Shown: positions 23,217-32,346 of the stretch, piece by piece
Numbering within the stretch: position 1 is the first letter of the stretch
How the letters are laid out: every line of letters starts with the position of its first letter
Assembly (NCBI GenBank): GCA_035699745.1
Contig: DASSPH010000026.1
Coordinates: forward strand, 1 to 40,544
Direction: 5' to 3'
Length of the DNA: 40,544 nt
Source: Vicinamibacterales bacterium
Lineage (GTDB): Bacteria; Acidobacteriota; Vicinamibacteria; Vicinamibacterales; 2-12-FULL-66-21
Program-made: the position numbers and the translations under genes
Notes under the pieces: model-generated
What the model saw: only the letters and a program-made list of their open reading frames with translations
Told to the model about the DNA's origin: nothing
Databases searched by the model: none

Positions 23217-24896
23217 GTGGCCGAACGCGAGGTTCTCGAAGTCGACGTCCTCATCGTCGGCGGCGGACCCGCCGGCATGTCGGCAGCGCTGCGGCTCGCG
23301 CAGCTGCAGAAAGAAAAGGGGGGCGAGCCCCTGGCAATCGCGGTGCTCGAAAAGGCGCGCGAGGCCGGCGCGCACATGCTGTCCGGCGCGGTGCTCGACC
23401 CTTCGACGCTCCGCGACCTCATCCCGGACTTCAAGGCGAAGGGAGCGCCGCTCGCCACCGAGGTGCACGGCGACGACATCTACTTCCTGACCCGCACCGG
23501 CAAGGTGCGGCTGCCGATCACGCCGCCGTTCTTCCGCAATCACGGCAACTACATCATCTCGCTGAACCGCTTCGTGAAGTGGCTCGGCGGGCTCGTGGAA
23601 GCGGAAGGCGTCGACGTGTTCACCGGCTTCCCCGCGACCGAAGTGCTGTTCGATACCGCCGCGCAGCCGGCTCGCGTGATCGGCGTCCGCACCGGCGATC
23701 GCGGCATCGACAAGCACGGGCAGCGCAAGCCGACCTTCGAGCCGGGCGTCGACATCCACGCCAAGGTGACGATCTTCACCGACGGCGTCCGCGGCAACCT
23801 CACCAAGTCGCTGGTACGGCAGCTCGGTTTGGACGACGGCAGGAGCCCGCAGGTCTACGCGATCGGCATCAAGGAACTGTGGGAGCTGCCGCCGGGACGC
23901 ACCACGCCGGGCCGCGTGATGCACACGATGGGGTTCCCGCTGCGCAACGAGGAGTTCGGCGGCGGCTTCGTCTATTCGCTGCCCGACAACCTCGTCTCGC
24001 TCGGGCTGGTGACGGGGCTGGACTACAAGGACCCGATGTTCGACCCGCACATCGCGTTCCAGCATTTCAAGCGGCACCCGCTCATCGCCTCGATGCTGCA
24101 GGGGGCGACGCTGGTGCGGTACGGCGCGAAGGCGCTGCCGGAAGGCGGCTGGCACACGGTGCCGAAGCTGTACGCCGGCGGCGCGCTGATCGCGGGCGAC
24201 GCCGCCGGGTTGATGAACTCGGCGCGGCTGAAGGGCATCCACCTCGCCATGCGGTCGGGGATGCTCGCGGCGGAGACCTGCTTCGAGGCGATTCGCAAGG
24301 GGGATACCTCGGAGGCGGCGCTGCAGGCCTACGAGTCGCGCATCAACGCCAGCGCGGTCCGCAAGGAACTGTATCCGGTCCGCAACGTCCACCAGGCGTT
24401 CGGCTACGGTTCGTTCGCCGGGGCGATGTTCGCGGGGCTGTCGCTCGTCACCGGCGGCTGGTGGTTCCGCGATCCGCTGCCGTCGCACGGCGGCTGGACG
24501 CGCATCCAGAAGCTCGGCGAGTACTACAAGGACGCGCGGCCCGATCCCGACACACCGGTGAACCCGGTCAGGATCGATCGCCAGCTCACCTTCGATCGCC
24601 TCACCGGCGTCCACTATTCCGGCACGCGCCACCCGGAGGATCAGCCGTCGCACCTGATCGTGCACGACGCGAACGTGTGCGCCACGCGCTGCCGCGAGGA
24701 GTACGGCAACCCGTGCATCCGCTTCTGCCCGGCGAACGTCTACGAGATGGTGGACGACGGGGCGCGGGGAAAGAAGCTGCAGATCAACGCCTCGAACTGC
24801 GTCCACTGCAAGACCTGCGACATCATGGATCCGTATCAGATCATCGACTGGGTGCCTCCGGAAGGGGGCGGCGGCCCCCACTACGAAGGCATGTAG
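23217..24896 (+). CDS. Electron transfer flavoprotein:quinone oxidoreductase
   Basis: A 559-residue monotopic inner-membrane flavoprotein that moves electrons from ETF into the quinone pool. The FAD-binding start is VLIVGGGPAGMSAALRLAQL. AGAHMLSGAVLDPSTLRDLI and GGALIAGDAAGLMNSARLKG are family signatures. The C-terminal ferredoxin-like domain carries the 4Fe-4S ligands in CIRFCPANVYEM and NCVHCKTCDIMDP (about 500-540). Although named for ubiquinone, it would use menaquinone in this organism, whose futalosine pathway is encoded upstream. It starts at GTG 23217 and is operonic with etfBA. Confidence 0.95.
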   Translation: MAEREVLEVDVLIVGGGPAGMSAALRLAQLQKEKGGEPLAIAVLEKAREAGAHMLSGAVLDPSTLRDLIPDFKAKGAPLATEVHGDDIYFLTRTGKVRLPITPPFFRNHGNYIISLNRFVKWLGGLVEAEGVDVFTGFPATEVLFDTAAQPARVIGVRTGDRGIDKHGQRKPTFEPGVDIHAKVTIFTDGVRGNLTKSLVRQLGLDDGRSPQVYAIGIKELWELPPGRTTPGRVMHTMGFPLRNEEFGGGFVYSLPDNLVSLGLVTGLDYKDPMFDPHIAFQHFKRHPLIASMLQGATLVRYGAKALPEGGWHTVPKLYAGGALIAGDAAGLMNSARLKGIHLAMRSGMLAAETCFEAIRKGDTSEAALQAYESRINASAVRKELYPVRNVHQAFGYGSFAGAMFAGLSLVTGGWWFRDPLPSHGGWTRIQKLGEYYKDARPDPDTPVNPVRIDRQLTFDRLTGVHYSGTRHPEDQPSHLIVHDANVCATRCREEYGNPCIRFCPANVYEMVDDGARGKKLQINASNCVHCKTCDIMDPYQIIDWVPPEGGGGPHYEGM

Positions 24897-24939
24897 GATT
24901 TGGAAATTTGGAAATTTGGGAATCTGGGAATCTGGAATC
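24896..24939. repeat. 8-bp tandem repeat, unit ATTTGGAA (about 5 copies)
   Basis: Units ATTTGGAA, ATTTGGAA, ATTTGGGA, ATCTGGGA, ATCTGGAA follow the stop of the ETF:quinone oxidoreductase gene. The unit is the reverse complement of that at 4868-4904 and identical to that at 31455-31500. Confidence 0.88.
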
Positions 24940-24954
24940 GGGTAGCGTGAGCTT

Positions 24955-25653
24955 CTGACGCAGGAATCCGCTCTCTCGCCGGCGCAGCTTCGACGGGCGG
25001 CCCTGATTTCGGCGGGTGCCGCTCCGCTGATCCGGGTGCTCGGCGCGACCTATCGCTGGCGCGTCGATGGCTACGCGCACTACGACGCCATCGTCGCTTC
25101 CGGCCGGCAGCCGATCTTCGCGTTCTGGCACGGACGCATTCTGCCCGCCACGCTGTTCTGGAAGCGCCGCGGCATCGTCGTCATCACCAGCCAGAACTTC
25201 GACGGCGAGTGGATCGCCGGGATCATCCGGCGGTTCGGCTACGGCACGGCGCGCGGATCGACGTCGCGCGGCGGGGCGCGGGCGCTGGTGCAGTTGCGGC
25301 GCGATCTCGCGGCGGGAAAGCCGGCCGCCTTCACCGTCGATGGTCCGCGCGGTCCCGCGCGCGTGGCGCAGCCCGGCGCGGTGTTCCTCGCCGGCGCGAC
25401 CGGCCAGCCGATCCTGCCGTTCCACATCGAGTCCAGTTCGTCGTGGACGATGAAGAGCTGGGATCGCACGCAAATCCCGAAGCCGTTCGCGCGAATCGCC
25501 CTGGCGATCGGTCAGCCGCTCGAAATCCGCGACACGCAGGATCCGACGATCGACGCCGGGGTCGAGCAGCTGCAGCGCACCCTGAGCGCACTGGAACTGC
25601 GGGCCCAACAGATCGTGGCCGGCTCGCGCGGACTTCGAAGCAGGAAAACCTGA
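24955..25653 (+). CDS. DUF374-family lysophospholipid/lipid A acyltransferase-like protein
   Basis: About 232 residues (or 205 from GTG 25036). It belongs to the DUF374 branch of LPLAT acyltransferases: FAFWHGRILPATLFWKRRGI contains the catalytic-type histidine, followed by ITSQNFDGEWIAGIIRRFGY, GSTSRGGARALVQL, and FTVDGPRGPARVAQPGAVFL. Members are membrane-associated and thought to act on lipid A or lysophospholipids, but few are characterised. The start is uncertain: the frame is open from 24946 and only CTG 24955 would include the N-terminal helix (AALISAGAAPLIRVLGATYR). GTG 25036 is the first conventional start but truncates that helix. The gene is preceded by an ATTTGGAA repeat array. 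Confidence 0.8.
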   Translation: MTQESALSPAQLRRAALISAGAAPLIRVLGATYRWRVDGYAHYDAIVASGRQPIFAFWHGRILPATLFWKRRGIVVITSQNFDGEWIAGIIRRFGYGTARGSTSRGGARALVQLRRDLAAGKPAAFTVDGPRGPARVAQPGAVFLAGATGQPILPFHIESSSSWTMKSWDRTQIPKPFARIALAIGQPLEIRDTQDPTIDAGVEQLQRTLSALELRAQQIVAGSRGLRSRKT

Positions 25654-25688
25654 GAACGAGAGAATATTTGATCTCCCGTTCTCAGGTT
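25647..25688. repeat. Near-perfect 17-bp inverted repeat
   Basis: AACCTGAGAACGAGAGA pairs with TCTCCCGTTCTCAGGTT with one mismatch around the 8-nt AT-rich loop ATATTTGA. It overlaps the last codons of the acyltransferase gene and lies 19 bp before the deacetylase start. It is a strong RNA hairpin without a following U-run. Confidence 0.85.
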
Positions 25689-25707
25689 CTCCTGTGAAAG
25701 ACACTGA

Positions 25708-26628
25708 ATGCTGCTGATATCGAGTACCCGCTTCGCCGAACACACCACGCCGCCGGGGCATCCCGAGGGGCCGGAGCGCGCCGACGTGTTCACCGCGGTG
25801 GCGGACGCGTGGCGCGACCAGGGGGTGCGGGTAATCGAGCCGCGCGCGGCGACGCGCGAGGAACTGCTGCGAGTGCACGACGCCGGGTACGTGGACGCCA
25901 TGACGCGGATCGCCGGACGCGCGGCGAAGCTGGACCCGGACACCTACACCTCGCCGGAATCCTACGAGGTCGCACTGCTCGCGGCAGGAGCGGCGGTCCA
26001 GGCCGCGGATCATGCGCTCGACACCGGCGAGCCGGCGCTCGCGCTGGTGCGGCCGCCGGGGCATCATGCGGAGCGGGATGCGGCGATGGGGTTCTGCCTG
26101 TTCAACAACGTCGCGGTCGCGGCCGCGGCCGCACTCGCGCGCGGGGTGGAACGGGTGGCGGTCGTCGACATCGACGTCCATCACGGCAACGGCACGCAGT
26201 GGATGTTCTACACGGAGCCGCGCGTCCTGTACGTGTCCACGCATCAGTTCCCGTTCTATCCGGGGACCGGCGCCGCGGACGAGACCGGCTCTGGCGCCGG
26301 CCGGGGTTTCACGCTGAACATTCCGCTTGCGGCGGGCGCGACCGACGCCGACTACGCACGCGCCTACGAGACCGTTGCGGCGCGGCTGGAGGAATACGCG
26401 CCCGGGCTGCTGCTGATCTCGGCCGGGTACGACGCGCACGAGGACGATCCCCTGGCCTCGATGCGCGTCAGCACCGCGGGTTACGCCGCCATCGTCCGGG
26501 CGCTGCGCGACACCGCCCGGCGCATCGGCTGTCCGCTCGCGGCGGTGACCGAAGGGGGCTACGACCTGGCCGCGCTGCGCGCGTGTCTCGACGAGACCAT
26601 CAGGGTGCTGCGCGAAGCTATAATTTAA
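25708..26628 (+). CDS. Histone deacetylase-family amidohydrolase
   Basis: A 306-residue zinc-dependent arginase/deacetylase-fold enzyme. The active site is well preserved: [20 protein letters not shown] (about 113-132, tandem catalytic histidines), [13 protein letters not shown] (zinc ligands Asp and His, about 153-165), and [15 protein letters not shown] (zinc Asp, about 232-246), with EGGYDL near 275. Bacterial members deacetylate small substrates such as acetylpolyamines or acyl amides rather than histones. Neighbours do not reveal the substrate. ATG 25708 follows a strong inverted repeat, and the stop lies 5 bp before leuS. Confidence 0.92.
   Translation: MLLISSTRFAEHTTPPGHPEGPERADVFTAVADAWRDQGVRVIEPRAATREELLRVHDAGYVDAMTRIAGRAAKLDPDTYTSPESYEVALLAAGAAVQAADHALDTGEPALALVRPPGHHAERDAAMGFCLFNNVAVAAAAALARGVERVAVVDIDVHHGNGTQWMFYTEPRVLYVSTHQFPFYPGTGAADETGSGAGRGFTLNIPLAAGATDADYARAYETVAARLEEYAPGLLLISAGYDAHEDDPLASMRVSTAGYAAIVRALRDTARRIGCPLAAVTEGGYDLAALRACLDETIRVLREAII
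26619..26624 (+). promoter_or_regulatory. Possible -10 box (TATAAT) before leuS
   Basis: TATAAT lies within the last codons of the deacetylase gene, 9 bp before the leuS GTG. If used it would give a nearly leaderless mRNA. No -35 is recognisable. It is listed because perfect TATAAT hexamers are rare in this DNA. Confidence 0.25.
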
Positions 26629-26633
26629 GGATC

Positions 26634-29164
<2,531 letters not shown>

Positions 29165-29168
<4 letters not shown>

Positions 29169-29728
29169 CGCGGTTCCTCGCAGACACGCGATCCAGGCGT
29201 CGGCTTTACTGCTGGATCGGGTTGGCCGTGCTCGCCGCCCTCCAGAGCGGATGCGGCTACTCGCTGGCCGGACGCGGATCGTTTCTGCCGGCCTACATCA
29301 AGCGGATCGGCGTGCCGCAGTTCACCAACAACACCGCGGTCTTCGAGCTGGATCGGCAGGTCACCGAACGCGTCCGCAGCGAGTTCATCGGCCGCGGCAA
29401 GTGGACGATCGTGCCGGACGCGACCGGCGTGGACGGACTGGTCACCGGCGTCATCTCGTCCGTCACACTGACGCCGGTGGCCTTCAATACGGCGCAGCAG
29501 GCGACGCGCTACGCGTTGACGTTGAGCGCCTCCGTCGAGTTCAAGGACATGCGCACCAACACGGTGCTGTGGTCCAACCCGTCGATGCAGTACCGCGAGG
29601 AGTTCGCGCTGAACCCGACCAGCGCGCTCGACACGGCCACGTTCCTCGGCCAGGACGTCAACGCGCGCGAACGGATGGCCAACGAATTCGCCCGCGCGCT
29701 CGTCAGCTCGATTCTCGAAGCCTTTTAG
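29165..29728 (+). CDS. lptE: LPS-assembly lipoprotein LptE
   Basis: A 187-residue outer-membrane lipoprotein that plugs the LptD barrel for LPS delivery to the surface. The N-terminus is Arg-rich, followed by a hydrophobic helix and lipobox LQSGC (Cys30), then the family-typical [20 protein letters not shown]. The rest is a mixed alpha/beta domain with a C-terminal helix ([15 protein letters not shown]). The leuS-lptE-holA order is the same as in many Gram-negative bacteria. The start is GTG, overlapping the leuS stop. Confidence 0.93.
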
Positions 29729-29731
29729 CCG

Positions 29732-30748
29732 ATGGCTCTGGCCTCTCAGGTCCGGCAGCAGATCGCCCGGGGCACGGCGGATCCGGTCTATCTCCTGCTC
29801 GGCGATGACGACGCGGAGATCGCGCGGCTGGCGGCGGACATCAGCTCGCTGGTCGAAGACGAGCTGCGCGTCTTCAACGTCGAGCGGATGTACGCGGGGG
29901 AGAAGACCACCACCCCGGCGTCCATCGTTCAGGCGTGCCGGCAGATCCCGATGATGGGCGAGCGCCGCGTCGTCGTCGTGGTGCGCGGCGAGCGGCTGCT
30001 GAAGCCGAAGCGCAGGAGCAGGGAAGACCCCGCCGAGGGGGACGAGGATGCCGAGCCGCCGAGCGACCTGGACGCGCTGACCGAGTACGTGCAGAGCCCC
30101 TCGCCGACCACCACGCTCGTGATCGCGGCCGCGGACATCGACAAGACGCGCAAAGCCGGCAAGGCGATCATGAAACACGCCACCGTCGTCGAGTGCTGGG
30201 GACTGAAGCCGGGCAAGGAAGCCCGCGGATCGGATCTGCACCAGGCGACGCGGATCGCGGAACAGATGGTGAAGAAGGCGGTCGCCGAGGCGGGGCAGGT
30301 GATCGAACCGGCGGCGGCGCGGCTGGTGGCCGAGCGCGCCGGCTTCGACATCGTCCGGCTCCGCGGCGACATCGAGCGGCTGATGCTCTACACGACCGGC
30401 AAGCCGGGCATCACGCTGGCGGACGCGCGCGAGATCGTCAGCGCCGAAACGGCGAACGACGACTGGGCGGTGACCAACGCGATTCAGAATGGCAATGCCA
30501 GGGAGGCGCTGCGCCAGCTCGCGCTGGCGTTCGACGCCGGCGCGGTGTCGTATCAGGTGCTGGGGCAGCTCGCCTGGTTCGTGCGGGACAAGATGAACGA
30601 TCCACGGCGGATCCCGGCGGCGGTGGAGGCGCTGTTCCGCACGGACCTCGACCTGAAGAGTTCAGGAGGAGACCCGCGAGTGCTGCTCGAACGCCTGGTG
30701 GTGGAGTTGTGCCGTCCGCCGTCGCCTCGCGGCCCGGCCGGACCGTAG
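29732..30748 (+). CDS. holA: DNA polymerase III delta subunit
   Basis: A 338-residue clamp-loader delta subunit, which opens the beta sliding clamp. The N-terminal PVYLLLGDDDAEIARLAADI and the QIPMMGERRVVVVVRGERLL region are typical. A charged insertion (about 95-112, rich in Arg, Asp, Glu) is unusual. The C-terminal collar domain includes FDIVRLRGDIERLMLYT and VSYQVLGQLAWFVRDKM. The gene lies directly after lptE, 3 bp apart. Its stop is 6 bp from the stop of the convergent rpsT. Confidence 0.93.
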   Translation: MALASQVRQQIARGTADPVYLLLGDDDAEIARLAADISSLVEDELRVFNVERMYAGEKTTTPASIVQACRQIPMMGERRVVVVVRGERLLKPKRRSREDPAEGDEDAEPPSDLDALTEYVQSPSPTTTLVIAAADIDKTRKAGKAIMKHATVVECWGLKPGKEARGSDLHQATRIAEQMVKKAVAEAGQVIEPAAARLVAERAGFDIVRLRGDIERLMLYTTGKPGITLADAREIVSAETANDDWAVTNAIQNGNAREALRQLALAFDAGAVSYQVLGQLAWFVRDKMNDPRRIPAAVEALFRTDLDLKSSGGDPRVLLERLVVELCRPPSPRGPAGP

Positions 30749-30754
30749 CGCCCG

Positions 30755-31024
30755 CTAGGCCGCGCTGCGCCCGGCGACGCGCTTCGCCAGGCGCGACTTG
30801 TAGCGCGCGGCGGCGTTGCGGTGGATGACCCTCTTGCCGGCCATCTTGTCGACGAGCGAAATCGTGCTGCGGAGCGCGTCCTTCACCTTCGCCGGATCCC
30901 CCGCGTCGATGGCGGCGCGGATCGAGCGCAGGGCGCCGCGGAGGCGGGCGCGGTACTGGCGGTTCGCCTCCCGCTTGACGAGACTCTGGCGGTGGGCCTT
31001 GACGGCGGATTCGTGACTAGCCAT
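30755..31024 (-). CDS. rpsT: Ribosomal protein bS20
   Basis: An 89-residue small-subunit protein, Lys/Arg-rich. It starts ASHESAVKAHRQSLVKREAN; the three-helix pattern continues with RGALRSIRAAIDAGDPAKV and ends with NAAARYKSRLAKRV. The usual bS20 N-terminus is N(I/H)KSAxKRxRQ, and this variant keeps the pattern. holA and rpsT are often neighbours in bacteria; here they converge. Confidence 0.95.
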   Translation of the reverse strand: MASHESAVKAHRQSLVKREANRQYRARLRGALRSIRAAIDAGDPAKVKDALRSTISLVDKMAGKRVIHRNAAARYKSRLAKRVAGRSAA

Positions 31025-31033
31025 AAACGCCTG

Positions 31034-31039
31034 ATTTTA
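31034..31039 (-). promoter_or_regulatory. Possible -10 box (TAAAAT) for rpsT
   Basis: On the minus strand TAAAAT lies 9 bp before the rpsT ATG, within an AT-rich patch unlike the surrounding DNA. I see no matching -35. It would give a very short leader. Confidence 0.3.
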
Positions 31040-31068
31040 GCACACCTTTCCTCGCCGGCGCCCGTTCG

Positions 31069-31452
31069 CTAGGACCCGCCGCGCTTCATCCGGCGTAATT
31101 CCCGCCGTTCGCGCTTGTCCGGGGCGCCGGCCCCCGGCCGCCGCACGAAGGGAGCCGCCAGCCGCGCCATCCGCCGCAGTTCGACTTCCTCGGGAGTCGG
31201 CTTCGGCGTCACGTCCTCGTACATCAGCCGCGCCTGCGCCCTGGGCATGTGCTGCCCGGCCAGGACACGGACGATGACCTTCTGCCGCCGGCCGAACGGC
31301 CGGCTGATCTCGATCTCGTCCCCCTCCTTGAGGTCGCGGTGCGGCTTCGCCGCCTGCCCATTGACGTCGACCTTGCCCCCCTCGGCCGCGCGCTTGGCTT
31401 CCGAGCGGGTCTTGAAGAGACAGGCCACGTCGAGCCAGACGTCAAGGCGCAT
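31069..31452 (-). CDS. S4-domain RNA-binding protein, Hsp15 (HslR) type
   Basis: A 127-residue protein with an N-terminal S4 domain (about 1-60): MRLDVWLDVACLFKTRSEAK, then EGGKVDVNGQAAKPHRDLKE and GDEIEIS. The C-terminus is basic and ends KRERRELRRMKRGGS. Hsp15 binds stalled large subunits carrying nascent peptidyl-tRNA and helps recycle them. I place the start at ATG 31450-31452; the frame is open further upstream, but that extension is only the translated ATTTGGAA repeat. It shares the minus strand with rpsT. Confidence 0.88.
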   Translation of the reverse strand: MRLDVWLDVACLFKTRSEAKRAAEGGKVDVNGQAAKPHRDLKEGDEIEISRPFGRRQKVIVRVLAGQHMPRAQARLMYEDVTPKPTPEEVELRRMARLAAPFVRRPGAGAPDKRERRELRRMKRGGS

Positions 31453-31454
31453 AG

Positions 31455-31500
31455 GGGATTTGGAAATTTGGGAATTTGGGAATTTGGAAATCTTTCCCAA
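31455..31500. repeat. 8-bp tandem repeat, unit ATTTGGAA (about 5 copies)
   Basis: Units ATTTGGAA, ATTTGGGA, ATTTGGGA, ATTTGGAA, then ATC and TTTCCCAATTG, whose last part pairs with the units. It lies directly upstream of the S4-protein start on the minus strand, where a ribosome site is expected. It is the third copy of this unit in the window. Confidence 0.88.
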
Positions 31501-31553
31501 TTGTACCGGCTGGCGGACAGCGGTGAGCGAGCGGCCGGCGGGTCGGCGGCTGC

Positions 31554-32219
31554 CTACTTCTGCGAGTACCGGACGACTTCCCGGCCGTTGACGATCTCCA
31601 CCCGGCGGACGATCGGCTTCGGTCCGCTCTCGGCCGCCGCGCCGGCGTTGGCGCGGATCTTCGAGACGTAGTTGCGGGTTTCCTTGTAGGGGGGCACGGC
31701 GTTGCCGTAGCGTTCCACCGCTTTCGGCCCGGCGTTATAGGCGGCGAGCGCGAGCGAGATGTCGTTGCCGAAGCGGACGAGCAGGCTTTTCAGATAGGCG
31801 ACGCCCGCCTTGACGTTCTGCACGGGGTCGAAGGCGTCCGTCACGCCGTACTGCGCGGCCGTGCCGGGCATCAGCTGCATCAGGCCCATCGCCCCCTTCA
31901 CCGACCGCGCCCGGGGGTTGAATGCCGACTCGGCCTGGATCACCGCCCGGACGAAATCGGGGTGCAGCGCATGCTGGGTGGCGTTCTCGACGATCAGGTC
32001 GTCGAATTCAGTGATGCGGCGCTTCGACGCCGGGGCCTCGTTGACGACGCCGTACCCGGCGCCCACGTAGGCGACCGAATACGTCCTGGCCGCGGGGCTT
32101 TGCGGCCGGTCCGAGATGATCAGGCGCCCTGACGCATCTGTCCACGAGTACAGCTGGGCGTGCGCCAGGGCAGGCGTAATCACGCACAGGAGGACGGTGG
32201 AGAGTGCGATGCGGAGCAT
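31554..32219 (-). CDS. Lytic transglycosylase (SLT) with N-terminal DUF4124
   Basis: A 221-residue exported murein hydrolase. Signal peptide (about 1-21, ending ALAHA), then a short DUF4124 domain (QLYSWTDASGRLIISDRPQ). A variable linker precedes the goose-type SLT domain (about 75-190): the catalytic Glu97 is in AVIQAESAFNPRARSVKG, followed by AMGLMQLMPGTAAQYGV, a NVKAGVAYLKSLL segment and ALAAYNAGPKAVERYG. Enzymes of this kind cleave glycan strands with 1,6-anhydro ring formation. A GAGGAT ribosome site precedes the ATG. Confidence 0.93.
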   Translation of the reverse strand: MLRIALSTVLLCVITPALAHAQLYSWTDASGRLIISDRPQSPAARTYSVAYVGAGYGVVNEAPASKRRITEFDDLIVENATQHALHPDFVRAVIQAESAFNPRARSVKGAMGLMQLMPGTAAQYGVTDAFDPVQNVKAGVAYLKSLLVRFGNDISLALAAYNAGPKAVERYGNAVPPYKETRNYVSKIRANAGAAAESGPKPIVRRVEIVNGREVVRYSQK

Positions 32220-32267
32220 ATCCTCGTGCCAGCTCGACAGTGTACGGCCGGGCCGGGCTCTACCACA

Positions 32268-32286
32268 ACGGCAAGGGCGTTGCCGT
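32268..32286. terminator. Small hairpin in the alaS-transglycosylase gap
   Basis: ACGGCAA pairs with TTGCCGT around a 5-nt loop, in the 127-bp gap downstream of alaS. Flanking ACA and TGT lengthen the stem with mismatches. No U-run is present on the minus strand, so intrinsic termination is doubtful. The rest of this gap shows nothing I can name. Confidence 0.3.
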
Positions 32287-32346
32287 GGGTTGTCAATGAC
32301 TTACGAGGATATTTTCGGCTCCGGCGTCCCGTTCCTGCACGCCCGA

